64,000 nucleotides of DNA, taken from the NCBI RefSeq assembly GCF_026988555.1, contig NZ_JALSLB010000062.1, positions 23,199-87,198 of the forward strand. The letters are read 5' to 3'. The notes under the pieces were generated by a model. That model was not told the DNA's origin. It saw only the letters and a list, made by a program, of their open reading frames with translations, and did not search any database. Position numbers and translations under genes: made by a program. Source of the stretch: Thermococcus sp. Its GTDB lineage: Archaea; Methanobacteriota_B; Thermococci; Thermococcales; Thermococcaceae. Shown here piece after piece: positions 28,215-37,234 of the stretch; position 1 is the first letter of the stretch, and each line of letters opens with the position of its first letter.

Positions 28215-29201
28215 TCATCCCTCCATATTCTTCAAAAACCGTTCAATCTCCTTTAGGATGGTTTTTACCCCTTCCTCAAGGTTTGCCTGTCCGTTGGCGC
28301 CTGCGGCACCAGGGTGGCCTCCCCCGGATCCCTGGATAACCGGACCCACCCCCTCCATTATCCTTCCGAGGTGGAGGCCCCTCTTGACGAGTGCCTCCCT
28401 CGCCCTGGCCGAGATTCTGACGCCGTTCTTCTCGCTTCCGACGATGGCTACGTCCGCGCCGAGGTTCAGGAACACTTTACAGGCAAGGGCCTCGTAAGCG
28501 GACACTCTTGAAACAGCTATTATATATTTCCTGAACTTTTTAACCTCAAGACGCTGGCACGCTTTCAGCACCGCCATCTTCTTTGCCTGGTCGATGTTCT
28601 CATCGCTTACCGGGGCAACAAGCTGGGATATCTCCCCCAGCTGGATTGGAAAATGCTCCAGCATCTCACTTACGGCTTTGAAAGTCTTCGTGTTTGCGAA
28701 GCGGAAGTTTGCTGTGTCGGTAATTATCCCGGCCAAGAGCGCCCTAACGGCCGTTTCGTTATAAACTCCGAGGTACTTTAAAAGCTCCCACACGATTTCA
28801 GCCGTTGACGTTCTGGATGAATCAACCACGCGGATATCCGCCCGTATCGGCTTCTCCTTCTCGACGTGGTGGTCTATGACTACGAGGGTTCTTCCCTCCC
28901 GGACCTCGATAGGTTCAAGCTGTTCGAGGGATGATGTGTCGAAGATCACAACGACGTCTTCCTCCACCGGAGGATTCCTCTCAACGGGGACCGGCGAGAG
29001 GGAAAGCAATCTCTTGGCATAGGAGGAGACGCTCTGAGCAACGCCTATCTTGACCCTTTCTACCCCGGTGGACTTCAGGTAGATAGCGAACGCTATAGCC
29101 GAACCCAACGAATCCGGGTCTGCGTTATGGTGGCACAGCAGGAGGAAGGACCTGTCCTCAGAGGCCCTCAGAAATTTTTTAAGCTTTACCTTCCCCTTCA
29201 T
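28215..29201 (-). CDS. DHH/DHHA1 phosphoesterase (nanoRNase/RecJ-like)
   Basis: About 328 residues. The DHH domain has LCHHNADPDSLGSA (motif I), VIFDTSSL (motif II), VIDHHVEK (the DHH motif, ~109) and GIITDTANFRFA (motif IV). The C-terminal DHHA1 part has GSGGGHPGAAG (~295). This family cleaves short RNA, single-stranded DNA or cyclic dinucleotides. The ATG at 29201 overlaps the end of the upstream gene by about 20 nt, indicating coupling. Confidence 0.9.
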   Translation of the reverse strand: MKGKVKLKKFLRASEDRSFLLLCHHNADPDSLGSAIAFAIYLKSTGVERVKIGVAQSVSSYAKRLLSLSPVPVERNPPVEEDVVVIFDTSSLEQLEPIEVREGRTLVVIDHHVEKEKPIRADIRVVDSSRTSTAEIVWELLKYLGVYNETAVRALLAGIITDTANFRFANTKTFKAVSEMLEHFPIQLGEISQLVAPVSDENIDQAKKMAVLKACQRLEVKKFRKYIIAVSRVSAYEALACKVFLNLGADVAIVGSEKNGVRISARAREALVKRGLHLGRIMEGVGPVIQGSGGGHPGAAGANGQANLEEGVKTILKEIERFLKNMEG

Positions 29202-29514
29202 GTGCGATCTCCCACAGTCTTTGTTCGACGGCCCGATACGCCATATCAATGGCTTCATCGATGAGATTCCCAACATCGGTTCTCACAAATATTGGAACCT
29301 CAAGGTAAACCTCGATCTCCAGATCCAGGGTCTTTCCCCGGTTTATTCTAGTCGTGACCTCAAAATCTTTTACCTCGCTCTTGGTGAGGTCCTCAAAGAC
29401 GCGGTCGATTATTGTCTCCTGTGCGATCTCCCCTATCTCAACCAACCTTTCCGGCTCAAGGTCAGGCAGACCTATGTAAACGACCTTCCTTTCACTGCTC
29501 TTTTCTGCCCCCAC
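29179..29514 (-). CDS. DUF3194-like small protein
   Basis: About 111 residues, alpha-beta (GLPDLEPERLVEIGEIAQET, then FEVTTRINRGKTLDLEIEVYLE, then IDEAIDMAYRAVEQRLWEIA). It looks like the archaeal DUF3194 family, found beside prefoldin beta in Thermococcales. The GTG at 29514 is used because GAGGTGA precedes it; a GTG at 29523 is an alternative. Function is unknown. Confidence 0.6.
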   Translation of the reverse strand: MGAEKSSERKVVYIGLPDLEPERLVEIGEIAQETIIDRVFEDLTKSEVKDFEVTTRINRGKTLDLEIEVYLEVPIFVRTDVGNLIDEAIDMAYRAVEQRLWEIAHEGEGKA

Positions 29515-29541
29515 GTCCTTCACCTCAGAAATGAAAAAGGA

Positions 29542-29895
29542 TCAGCCGGCTACCGGCGGTTTCAGTGAGGACTGTATCTGGGCGGTGAGGTCCTTAAGCT
29601 TCTCATTGAGTTTCTTTTCCTGTCTCTCAAGGGCGTTTAGTCTTATCTCGAGTGTCTCAACCTTTTCCTTCAGCTCTCCAATGGCCTTCTCCTTGGTGGT
29701 TTTTACAACAAGGGTGCCGACGGTCTTGTATATTACCGTCCCATCCTCCACGGCATCAATCTCCTCAAGGGCCTTTTTAGTGTCGTTCAGTTCGATCTGA
29801 AGTTTCTGCTTCTGCTGAATGACAAGCTGAAGCTGCTGCTGGTAGCTCTCAAGTTGCCCCAACATGGCCTGAACCTGCGGTGGAATGTTCTGCAT
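29542..29895 (-). CDS. pfdB: Prefoldin beta subunit
   Basis: 117 residues with the prefoldin beta layout: an N-terminal coiled-coil helix (IPPQVQAMLGQLESYQQQLQ), two beta hairpins (DGTVIYKTVGTLVVKTTK) and a C-terminal coiled-coil helix. Six alpha/beta subunits form the jellyfish-shaped chaperone that hands proteins to the thermosome. GGAGGTG precedes the ATG at 29895; an upstream in-frame start at 29916 is less likely. Confidence 0.95.
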   Translation of the reverse strand: MQNIPPQVQAMLGQLESYQQQLQLVIQQKQKLQIELNDTKKALEEIDAVEDGTVIYKTVGTLVVKTTKEKAIGELKEKVETLEIRLNALERQEKKLNEKLKDLTAQIQSSLKPPVAG

Positions 29896-29984
29896 AGCCA
29901 ACACCTCCGTAATCATAATGCCGAGTGAGAATAAGGGGCAGGCTTTAAATAGTTTAGGCTAAAAGAGATTTAAGAGTTATTGGA

Positions 29985-30526
29985 TCAAAAACCGCAAGAC
30001 CCTCCTAGAGTATATCCGAACTTCCTGTAATAACACCGTATTTTTCGCCTGGAGAATATCAACATCCTGTTAGCTGCCTCTTTGGCACTAATTTTTTTAA
30101 TGTCTGCTAAAACAATGACCCTTTCTTCAGGGGGTAGCCAAGGCTTAAAGGCTTCAATTAGCACCCCCATTGAATGCCATTGGTCAATATTCCCAGAGCT
30201 ACTCCCTCTTCAAAACAATATTCCATTAGTTGGCGAGCGTACTTAGCAACTACTCCCCTCCTTCCAATAATTGACGTCTTTGCACTTTTAGCCTCTAAAA
30301 ATGCTACTGGTTTTCCATCTACGATTAACGTATAATCAGGCCGTTTTTTGTTTCTGGTCTGTTTCTCTGGATATACCTCTTGGGGGTTATCTACTTCCCA
30401 CCATAGCCCGTTTAGAATGGGGAGTATTATATGTTGTTTTGTTGCTTCTTCGTTGGAAATTCTCGGGTATAGCTCCTTAATGGTTTCAATCTTATCCTCT
30501 AAGGGGGATGAAAACAGACCTGACAT
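29985..30526 (-). pseudogene. Broken type I restriction R-subunit N-terminal-like (HSDR_N) gene
   Basis: The first frame (30158-30526) reads a PD-(D/E)xK-type domain: EEATKQHIILPILNGLWWEV, RPDYTLIVDGKPVAFLEAKS (catalytic Asp and Glu-x-Lys) and YCFEEGVALGILTNGIQW, then stops. Another frame continues with WLPPEERVIVLADIKKISAKEA, as expected after that domain, and ends at 29985. So one gene has been split by a frameshift. It lies inside an otherwise conserved operon between pcc1 and pfdB, is more AT-rich than its neighbours, and is probably an imported, decaying defence gene. Confidence 0.75.
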
Positions 30527-30574
30527 AAGCTCTATCACCGATACTAAACTTCGGAACCTAATATTAAAATTTTA

Positions 30575-30799
30575 CTATATTTTAGTAGAATCAATGGCAA
30601 CCTTTATCCACCGAAGGTAAGAGTTCAGCGTTCCCCTTAAAGCCGAGTTGTCTTTTGTTAAAAACCTTATCACTATTTTCTTTCCGTCTCTGAGAAACTC
30701 TATTTTGCTCCTCCGATAAGGGACGGACTCATGCTCGTAGAGAACGCTCTCATAGACCACCCTGGCGGTTTCCTCATCCGGAAAAGAGAGCTCGATCAT
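30575..30799 (-). CDS. KEOPS complex subunit Pcc1
   Basis: About 74 residues: IELSFPDEETARVVYESVL, YRRSKIEFLRDGKKIVIRF and SALRGTLNSYLRWIKVAI match Pcc1, the dimerising subunit of KEOPS, which makes t6A37 in tRNA. The ATG at 30799 overlaps the stop of the upstream Brix gene as ATGA; a longer frame starts at 30850 inside that gene. The conserved neighbourhood (Brix, Rpo12, L37ae) supports the call. Confidence 0.9.
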   Translation of the reverse strand: MIELSFPDEETARVVYESVLYEHESVPYRRSKIEFLRDGKKIVIRFLTKDNSALRGTLNSYLRWIKVAIDSTKI

Positions 30800-31434
30800 T
30801 CCTTCAATTGGCCAGGTTTTTTCTTTAGAAGAGCCCCTTTGTACTCCCATCTCCGACCGTCCTCCATTATCCAGATCTTGACGCTTATTAAGGGTCCTAT
30901 GGGGTTTTTCTTCTCAACATCAAAGCGGTAGAAGTCCACCGCCATTCCGCGCGGATGCCTCTCGATGACGCTCAGAACATCGGTGTTGTATCTGTCGACT
31001 ATTCCGAGGAGCGAGCGCTCCTTTCTCGGCACGAACTTCCCACCGGTAAGTTCGGCAAAGACCTGGGCGAAGGCAACGTGGTCGAGGCCAACGCGCTTTG
31101 CTGTGGTCACAACAAGCGGCATCTCCTCGCGTATGGGCCTTATGTCTCTAAAACCAATCTCGCGCTGGAGCTTTATGCCGTGGAGGTACAGGTAGCCGAG
31201 GTAGCCCCAGTCCTCGGGGTCAACCCGGATGAAGGTCATCTTGAGTGGGTTGCCCTTCCAGACGTTGACTATCAGAAGCCTCTCGTAGTTCCTGTCGTAG
31301 GCTTCCATTAAAAGGTCGTGGAGGGTCTTCTTCCCCCTGGTCAGGTATAAGGAGCCGGGAAAGACCTTCTCCAAGTCGTGACCGAAGCTCCTCGTCCTCC
31401 TCGTGGGTCTGTGGGAAGTCGTTATCAGCATCAT
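30796..31434 (-). CDS. Brix-domain (Imp4-like) ribosome biogenesis protein
   Basis: About 212 residues. The Brix fold is marked by MLITTSHRPTRRTRSFGHDL at the start, LTRGKKTLHDL, LLIVNVWKGNPLKM and FAELTGGKFVPRK. Archaeal Brix proteins resemble Imp4 and act in rRNA processing or subunit assembly. It lies between rpo12 and pcc1 in the standard archaeal order and overlaps pcc1 by 4 nt. Confidence 0.9.
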   Translation of the reverse strand: MMLITTSHRPTRRTRSFGHDLEKVFPGSLYLTRGKKTLHDLLMEAYDRNYERLLIVNVWKGNPLKMTFIRVDPEDWGYLGYLYLHGIKLQREIGFRDIRPIREEMPLVVTTAKRVGLDHVAFAQVFAELTGGKFVPRKERSLLGIVDRYNTDVLSVIERHPRGMAVDFYRFDVEKKNPIGPLISVKIWIMEDGRRWEYKGALLKKKPGQLKE

Positions 31435-31489
31435 GGCCCTCACTCAAAACCGGGTTAACTCGATAAAAGGCTTTCGAAATCCGAAAGAA

Positions 31490-31639
31490 TCAGATCGCTT
31501 TAACGCGCCTGGCCACACGGGGCCTCGGTTTATAGAGTATCTTGCTGCCGCAGTAGGGGCAGCGGACTTCTCTGGTATTCTCTAGGTCGAGCTCGACCTC
31601 CTTTCCACACTTCGCACAGCGGTAAACACCCATCACCAT
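31490..31639 (-). CDS. rpoP: RNA polymerase subunit Rpo12 (RpoP)
   Basis: 49 residues: YRCAKCGKEV, CPYCGSKILYKPRP and a basic end RRVKAI. The four Cys form the zinc ribbon of Rpo12/RPB12, which bridges Rpo3 and Rpo2. The ATG at 31639 follows GGTGAT and gives the family length; the open frame extends much further upstream but that part is not protein-like. Confidence 0.95.
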   Translation of the reverse strand: MVMGVYRCAKCGKEVELDLENTREVRCPYCGSKILYKPRPRVARRVKAI

Positions 31640-31667
31640 GGTCATCACCTGAATAGAAGGAGAGGTG

Positions 31668-31928
31668 TCAGGCCTTGGAGGCCGTGACGCGCTTGGCGAC
31701 CTTCCCGGCCGGAGTGGTCGGCAGGTAGGCACCACCGGCGAAGGTGGCACCACACTTCTGGCACTGCCATATACCCGTGCTTATCCTCTTGACGGCCTTC
31801 CTCCCACAGACCGGGCAGACGTGCTTCTGCCGCATCCTGGCTTCAACTGTCGCCACCCGCCTTCTTATCTTAAGACCATACCTGGAACCGTATCTTCCGC
31901 CTGATCCAACCTTAGTGGTTCTTCCCAT
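31668..31928 (-). CDS. rpl37ae: Ribosomal protein L37Ae (eL43)
   Basis: 86 residues: [20 protein letters not shown] at the start, then the zinc ribbon [11 protein letters not shown] and [15 protein letters not shown]. It is a large-subunit ribosomal protein. The ATG at 31928 follows GGGGTGATG. It is the first gene of the L37ae - rpo12 - Brix - pcc1 operon. Confidence 0.96.
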   Translation of the reverse strand: MGRTTKVGSGGRYGSRYGLKIRRRVATVEARMRQKHVCPVCGRKAVKRISTGIWQCQKCGATFAGGAYLPTTPAGKVAKRVTASKA

Positions 31929-31984
31929 GAGCATCACCCCTGATGATGTATTGTTTTCACGACTGAAGGTCTTTTTCGGGGACG

Positions 31985-31993
31985 TTTTATAAA
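31985..31993 (-). promoter_or_regulatory. TATA box of the L37ae operon
   Basis: The minus strand reads TTTATAAAA about 57-65 nt upstream of the L37ae ATG, predicting a start near 31960 and a ~30-nt leader carrying the ribosome site. Confidence 0.6.
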
Positions 31994-32021
31994 CCTTGTG
32001 CATATCCAGTTTGCCGAGCAA

Positions 32022-32416
32022 AGTTCGGTCAGGAGATTAGTGTCCCTCAGGCACCTCTAGAAAGTGAAACACTCCCAAAACCGACCAGTAGGAAAGAAAT
32101 CCCCTCTCAAATGAGTTCACTTAAAAAAATCACTTAATTTTTCGCCAGCGCTGGAGCTTTTGAAAAAAAGCTTTACCAAAAGGCAGTCATCCAATAGAGA
32201 ATCATGACCTTTTGACAAACTTTTCGTCAGACGTGGATTTGATTAAATAAGCTGGTCGGTTTAGAAGGTTTCGTTTTTCTTTTAACGTCCTTCGGGCGTT
32301 ATTTCACAGTGAAAACACTAAAAAACTGCAATTTGTTGAGTAAGCCCAACTTAAGAACTGCCACTTAGAAATGGCATGCCGGCCTTGATCAAACTTCGCC
32401 TTTGCGAATTTTGTAT
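32022..32416. other. Gene-free intergenic region
   Basis: About 400 bp between the L37ae promoter and the tRNA genes. No open frame with a ribosome site, no tRNA-like fold, no repeat array and no clear C/D-box pair was found. The stretch is AT-rich with several short A and T runs. Imperfect hairpins (AAAGC...GCTTT near 32155-32195) may terminate the minus-strand tRNA transcript. Confidence 0.4.
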
Positions 32417-32494
32417 TGGTGGGCCCGCGGGGATTCGAACCCCGGACCTTCACCGTGTCAGGGTGACGTCATAACCAGTCTAGACCACGGGCCC
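32417..32494 (-). tRNA. tRNA-Val (GAC)
   Basis: The minus strand folds as a complete tRNA: 7-bp acceptor GGGCCCG/CGGGCCC, an anticodon stem UCACC/GGUGA with loop CUGACAC (anticodon GAC), a T arm with GGUUCGAAUCC, discriminator A and an encoded CCA at 32419-32417. No intron. It lies 9 nt downstream of tRNA-Ala and is probably co-transcribed with it. Confidence 0.95.
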
Positions 32495-32503
32495 GCCCAG
32501 GGA

Positions 32504-32581
<78 letters not shown>

Positions 32582-32617
32582 ACTCCCATTGACGCCGTAA
32601 ACACCTACAGGGCTCCC

Positions 32618-32625
32618 TTTATAAA
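32618..32625 (-). promoter_or_regulatory. TATA box of the tRNA pair
   Basis: TTTATAAA lies about 37-44 bp upstream of the 5' end of tRNA-Ala on the minus strand, as expected for an archaeal tRNA promoter with a short trimmed leader. Confidence 0.6.
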
Positions 32626-32706
32626 TTTTTTGGTTAGGTCCATATCATTAAAATTTCCATCGAAAAGTTAATATCGAAGTTTGCCCATCTGTGAACGGTG
32701 ATTGTG

Positions 32707-33861
32707 ATGGGAACTTTTAATCCGCGGAGCGAGTCTGAACGAATTAAGGATCAGATAATAGCCTGGAGAAGGGACTTCCACATGCACCCGGAGCTCAAGT
32801 ACGAGGAGGAGAGAACCTCAAGAATAGTGGAAGAACACCTGCGCGAGTGGGGATACTCCATTAAACGTGTCGGAACCGGGATTATGGCGGACATCGGCGA
32901 GGGTAAGAAGACGATAGCCCTAAGGGCCGACATGGACGCCCTGCCAGTTCAGGAGGAGAATGACGTCCCTTATAAGTCCCGCGTTCCCGGAAAGATGCAC
33001 GCCTGCGGACACGATGCCCACACGGCCATGCTCCTCGGGGCGGCGAAGATAATAGCCGAGCATATCGATGAGCTCAACGGCAGGGTGAGGCTAATCTTCC
33101 AGCCGGCCGAGGAGGGCGGCAACGGGGCGGTGAAGATGATAGAGGGCGGTGCACTTGAAGGAGTGGATGCAGTGTTCGGCCTCCACGTGTGGATCGACAT
33201 GCCCAGCGGGGTGATAGGGATAAGGGAAGGCCCGTTCATGGCCGGTGCGGGCATATTCAAGGCACGGATAATAGGAAAAGGCGGCCACGGGGCATCGCCA
33301 CACCAGACCGTCGATCCAATTCCCATAGCGGCGGAAGCAATACTCGCACTCCAGACCATAGCGAGCAGAAACGTACCTCCAATTGAGACTGGCGTTGTAA
33401 GCGTCACTGCTGTACAGGCTGGGACGGCCTTCAACGTGATTCCAGAGGAAGTCCAGATGAAGGGAACGGTAAGATTCTTCAAGCACGAGATAGGCGAGCT
33501 GATTCAGAGGCGCATGAAGGAGATACTCGAAGGCGTCACCATGGCACACGGGGCTTCCTACGAACTGTCGATAGAGGAGCTCGTCCCGCCGACCGTTAAC
33601 GATAAGGGCATGGCGGCTTTTGCCAGAAAAGTGGCCGAAAAGTACGGCCTGAGGTACGGCGATGTTGAGCCAACCATGGGCGCCGAGGACTTCGCCTTCT
33701 ACCTCCAGAAAGTCCCCGGAGCGTTCCTGACGCTCGGGATATACAACGAGGAAAAGGGAATAATCTACCCGCACCATCATCCGAGGTTCGACGTTGATGA
33801 AGATGTTCTCCACCTCGGAACGGCGATGGAAGTCGCCCTTGCCATGGAGTTCCTTAAATGA
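32707..33861 (+). CDS. M20-family amidohydrolase/aminoacylase
   Basis: 384 residues of the M20D group (IAA-amino-acid hydrolase/carboxypeptidase-like). Metal motifs are HACGHDAHTAM (~100), FQPAEEGGNGA (~140), GLHVW (~160) and, at the C-terminus, PTMGAEDFAF with PHHHPRFDVDED. The dimerisation lid runs about 185-300 (GKGGHGASPHQ). Thermococcal homologues act as N-acyl-amino-acid hydrolases or carboxypeptidases. GGTGAT stands five bases before ATG 32707. No signal peptide. Confidence 0.9.
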   Translation: MGTFNPRSESERIKDQIIAWRRDFHMHPELKYEEERTSRIVEEHLREWGYSIKRVGTGIMADIGEGKKTIALRADMDALPVQEENDVPYKSRVPGKMHACGHDAHTAMLLGAAKIIAEHIDELNGRVRLIFQPAEEGGNGAVKMIEGGALEGVDAVFGLHVWIDMPSGVIGIREGPFMAGAGIFKARIIGKGGHGASPHQTVDPIPIAAEAILALQTIASRNVPPIETGVVSVTAVQAGTAFNVIPEEVQMKGTVRFFKHEIGELIQRRMKEILEGVTMAHGASYELSIEELVPPTVNDKGMAAFARKVAEKYGLRYGDVEPTMGAEDFAFYLQKVPGAFLTLGIYNEEKGIIYPHHHPRFDVDEDVLHLGTAMEVALAMEFLK

Positions 33862-34687
33862 GGGATTTCGCGAGTATCTTAATTTTTCCCACCCTTTCAT
33901 CGCCGAAGCTCTCAACGTCGCCCGGCAAGACTGTCAGAACCCGCTCAAACCCGAGAGTCTTTGCCCTGCTGAAAACCGCCTTCAAGTCCCCAATCCTGCC
34001 CCAGAGAAGGAGTGCAGCGCCCTCCCTCCCGGGGAGACTCTTGAGGACATAGTACGAGCCGCCACTCCTGCCGGATTCGATCGTATAGTGAATCCCGGCG
34101 ATGTTGTCCTTAAAGGCCGAGAAGAACATGCTGTAGGAGCTCTGGAATCTGCCAGCAACCAAGTCAAGGTTTTTAACGTCCTTCCAGCCGAACGCCGAAG
34201 GCTCCACGGTTCCTCCGCCCCTCGCCGGAACCCATACGGTTGTCCCCGTGAAAAGCTCAGCGTCAAAGCCGAGCTTTCTGTAGAATCCCTCCGCATCCTC
34301 ATCCGGCTGGACGGTCAGCATCTCGACCTTCCGCTCCTTAGCGACCTCCCCAACGAACTCCATCAGAAGCCTTCCGATTTCCCTGCCCCTGTAGTCGGGG
34401 TGAACCTCGATAACGTCCACGTGCCCTATTTTCCTGAGCCTTCCACCAACGGGCTCCTCGGAGAACAGAACCTCGACCTCGCCAACTATAATACCTTTTA
34501 GCTCGGCAACGGCCACGAGCTGGTCATCAATGAGGAGGTTGTTCAGATGGATCGCGCAGGTCTCAACGTTCATCCAGGGACCGCCTCTGGTGTAGCGTTC
34601 GTAGAGGTTGCCGTTGAGTCTCTCGCCGGCCGTGTGGAGTGAAACTATCCCCTCGACGTCGTCAAGGGTTGCCAAACGGATCCGCAT
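33854..34687 (-). CDS. GNAT acetyltransferase with C-terminal extension
   Basis: About 277 residues. The N-terminal half is a GNAT fold: [33 protein letters not shown] (acetyl-CoA loop R-x2-G-x-G-like, ~100-115) and [12 protein letters not shown] second ~120-residue domain follows ([18 protein letters not shown]). Acceptor unknown. The start at 34687 follows GGTGA and overlaps the phosphatase gene by about 26 nt; the end overlaps the convergent M20 gene by 8 nt. Confidence 0.82.
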   Translation of the reverse strand: MRIRLATLDDVEGIVSLHTAGERLNGNLYERYTRGGPWMNVETCAIHLNNLLIDDQLVAVAELKGIIVGEVEVLFSEEPVGGRLRKIGHVDVIEVHPDYRGREIGRLLMEFVGEVAKERKVEMLTVQPDEDAEGFYRKLGFDAELFTGTTVWVPARGGGTVEPSAFGWKDVKNLDLVAGRFQSSYSMFFSAFKDNIAGIHYTIESGRSGGSYYVLKSLPGREGAALLLWGRIGDLKAVFSRAKTLGFERVLTVLPGDVESFGDERVGKIKILAKSLI

Positions 34688-35396
34688 CGTCTTCACCCAG
34701 GTAGCCGAACTTCCTCAGCACGTGGAGGATTCCCTCCGCTCCGCCCTGACCATAGGTCTTTTCCGTCACGTAGTCGGCTTCTTTTTTCAGGCTCTCCGGC
34801 GCCTGGCCAACGGCGACGCGGTAGCCGACTACTCTGAATGCATCGAGGTCGTTCTCGCCGTCACCTATGTGGGCAACCTCTCCCGGCTCTATCCCGAGCA
34901 CCTCGCAGGCCTTCTTTATCCCCGTCCCCTTGTTTATCCAGGGCTTCTTGACGTGTATCGCGAAGCCGGAATCAACGGCGACGAGGTTAAGACCGAGCTC
35001 CTCTATTATGTCCCTCACGGCTTCAACAGGAATTGTGCGCAAAATCACCAGCCCTGCCTTCCTCTCAGGCATCGAGAAGCTGAGCACCGCCTCTGGGTAG
35101 CGCCTCTTCACCTCACTCCAGAGAATCCACTCCTCGTCCATCTTCGTCAGATAAGCCCTCCTCCTCAGCCGGCCGTCCTTAACCGAGAGCGCCCCGCCGT
35201 CTTCACCAACCACGGGGCCACTTGTACCGATGAGGATGGTGGCGGCCTCTCCGAACTGGAGGGTGTTCCCTGTTACCAGCATTACCGGAACCCCGAGGCC
35301 CTCCGCCAGCCTTATGGCTTCTAGTGCCTTCTTGTGGAGCCTCCTATCCGGATAAGTTATTGTGCCATCTATATCAACTGAGATAGCCTTTACCAT
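34662..35396 (-). CDS. Phosphoglycolate phosphatase (archaeal HAD type)
   Basis: 244 residues. HAD motif I VDIDGTIT (Asp 8 and Asp 10), motif II LVTGNT (~42), motif III Lys in a WINKGTG segment (~155) and motif [14 protein letters not shown] (~176). The C2-type cap between II and III matches archaeal phosphoglycolate phosphatase, which clears 2-phosphoglycolate. It overlaps the GNAT gene downstream. Confidence 0.88.
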   Translation of the reverse strand: MVKAISVDIDGTITYPDRRLHKKALEAIRLAEGLGVPVMLVTGNTLQFGEAATILIGTSGPVVGEDGGALSVKDGRLRRRAYLTKMDEEWILWSEVKRRYPEAVLSFSMPERKAGLVILRTIPVEAVRDIIEELGLNLVAVDSGFAIHVKKPWINKGTGIKKACEVLGIEPGEVAHIGDGENDLDAFRVVGYRVAVGQAPESLKKEADYVTEKTYGQGGAEGILHVLRKFGYLGEDDADPFGNP

Positions 35397-35468
35397 TTTC
35401 CCACCCCTATCATCTTGCGTGAGGAGAATAAAAACAAAGCGGTTGGTTCCGTTACTCGCGAGGCCGTT

Positions 35469-36719
35469 TCAATGATCCTTCATTATCTCCCTGAGCACGC
35501 TGGTCGCATAAACACCTTTCGGAAGGAAAAACCTGAAGCACATTCCAGTTCCGGGGATGTGGCCGTAGGTGAGGCCAAGGGGCCTAATCAAAAGCTCCCT
35601 TCTTCCTCCGGGCTCGGCCATCGGTTTCGGAAGCTTTCTGAAGACTTCGAGGGATATCCCTTCCGCCTCAAGTATCTCCTCTTCCAGCCTCCCAGGAAGC
35701 CCCTTAGCACGCCTCATGGCAAAGCCAAAGAGCGGGCCACTGACTGCAGCCTCGCCGCGTTGTATCTTCCTGTTTACAAAATCCCTGTTGGTCTCGGTCA
35801 CTCGGTAGGTTCTGTCGCGGTAGGGGATTCCTCCCTTCACCTGGACGACGATATCGCCGACGAGGGCCTCGTTCAGGGGAATACCTCTTTCAATCCTCCG
35901 GGAGATGTAGAGGTTGAAGAGGTAGCTCTGGTAGGCATGGATGAAGATGCGCATTATGGGAAGTGGAAGGCTTAGAAAAGCCCTCTTCCAGCTCCCGGTC
36001 TCCTTGTAGCGGTAGAGGAGTGTCCTTTCATAGCGCAGGAAGTTCGGAAATTCCTCCAGAGCTTTCTCAACATCGCCAGTCTCCCAGAAGTGTCTTCTGG
36101 CCTCGTCCCCTTCCATACCCCCTTCGTGCGCTCCGAGGAAGAGCCTCGCGGCACCCTCGAAGTCCCCCTGCAGGAGGAGCTTTCCGATCAGGTGGTTCGT
36201 GACACGTTTCTCCCCGAAACGCTGGTAGCCAAAGTAGTTGGGAAAGCCACCCTTTCTCTTCAGTTCCCTCACTATCTCTCTGGTTCTCTCAAAGGCATCA
36301 TCACCAACGCCACGGACGATTATCCTGAAGCGGTTTCCAGTGAGGTGGCCGAGCTTGATAAACCTACCGTAGGAAACGAAGCGGAGCTCAACGTCCCTGA
36401 TCCGAACGGTTTTGACCTTTTCCTTGGCCTTAGCAGGAACGCTGATGTACTGATACGTCACCGCGTGCCGGTCCTTCGTCCCGGCGAAGCCCACGTCCCT
36501 GTAGCTAATCCCGGCCCGCTTGGCTATCTCCTTGACGGCGCTCATGGTGTCCCAGTTTCGCTTTTTGAGTAGGAAGATGGTGTGCTTCCTGCCCTCAAAT
36601 ATCTGGGGCAGGGGGTCTTCGATGACGACGAAGTCCTCAGGAAAAACCTTTATCCTGCCCCCAATGCCGGGTTCTTTGCTCAGATACCTGAACCGGGAAA
36701 AAAACTCGCGGTAGTCCAT
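35469..36719 (-). CDS. truD: tRNA pseudouridine synthase TruD
   Basis: 416 residues. The catalytic motif [14 protein letters not shown] places the nucleophile at Asp83. [11 protein letters not shown] and NRFRIIVRG are the other conserved TruD blocks, and the central insertion domain spans about 170-320. It makes pseudouridine 13 in tRNA (TruD/Pus7). GGTGATT precedes the ATG at 36719. Confidence 0.93.
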   Translation of the reverse strand: MDYREFFSRFRYLSKEPGIGGRIKVFPEDFVVIEDPLPQIFEGRKHTIFLLKKRNWDTMSAVKEIAKRAGISYRDVGFAGTKDRHAVTYQYISVPAKAKEKVKTVRIRDVELRFVSYGRFIKLGHLTGNRFRIIVRGVGDDAFERTREIVRELKRKGGFPNYFGYQRFGEKRVTNHLIGKLLLQGDFEGAARLFLGAHEGGMEGDEARRHFWETGDVEKALEEFPNFLRYERTLLYRYKETGSWKRAFLSLPLPIMRIFIHAYQSYLFNLYISRRIERGIPLNEALVGDIVVQVKGGIPYRDRTYRVTETNRDFVNRKIQRGEAAVSGPLFGFAMRRAKGLPGRLEEEILEAEGISLEVFRKLPKPMAEPGGRRELLIRPLGLTYGHIPGTGMCFRFFLPKGVYATSVLREIMKDH

Positions 36720-36728
36720 CTCAATCAC

Positions 36729-37229
36729 CTAAAATCTCCAAAATTCGCGAAAGGATTTGCAATTCCGTTTGAGCTTCTCAAAGTCGAGCTTGTCAGCATA
36801 CTTTGGAAGATTGGATTTGGTGTAACGCTCTCTCTTTTTCAGTTCATCGGAAGGTTTGGTACTCCAACTGTAGCCGAGGCTTTTGCATATCCATTCTTCA
36901 ATCTCGTACTCAAAGATGAAAATCTTAACCGGAACCTCCGTTTTTTTAGGGACATGTTTCGCAATGTCCCGTTTACGTGACCCATAATTTGCAGGACCAT
37001 CCCCATCGTAAACAATAAGTATGAATTCAGGGAAAGCAATCTCAGCAGCCTTGATAATTTTGGTTAACTTAGGATTGCAGAGATAAGGAGCATGAATCAG
37101 ATTCCTTCTTCCAGAAAGCTTCTTGAGTTTGATGTTAGCAAGCCCCTCATGGTTCAATCTGCCCAAGAGACGTTTGAAGAACTCTCCCCCGTAGGTATCC
37201 TCAGTAATGATGACTATCTCTTTTGCCAT
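36729..37229 (-). CDS. TOPRIM-type (DUF4276/RloB-like) protein, partner of ATPase
   Basis: 166 residues with a minimal TOPRIM pattern: an N-terminal strand with Glu10 (EIVIITEDTYGGEFFKRLL), then LIVYDGDG (Asp75-x-Asp77) and IFEYEIEEWICKSLGY (Glu108-112), as in the DUF4276/DUF3226/RloB group. The C-terminus is basic. It follows the AAA ATPase gene with a few bases of overlap. Such ATPase plus TOPRIM pairs (AbiL, RloAB, PARIS-like) are phage-defence effectors; that role is inferred here. Confidence 0.6.
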   Translation of the reverse strand: MAKEIVIITEDTYGGEFFKRLLGRLNHEGLANIKLKKLSGRRNLIHAPYLCNPKLTKIIKAAEIAFPEFILIVYDGDGPANYGSRKRDIAKHVPKKTEVPVKIFIFEYEIEEWICKSLGYSWSTKPSDELKKRERYTKSNLPKYADKLDFEKLKRNCKSFREFWRF

Positions 37230-37234
37230 GCCCA

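Noticed and set aside
32022..32416. Possible CRISPR leader or repeat near CCTCTAGAAAGTGAAAC
   Set aside because: Only a single loose resemblance to Thermococcales repeats; no regular repeat-spacer pattern exists here or elsewhere in the window.
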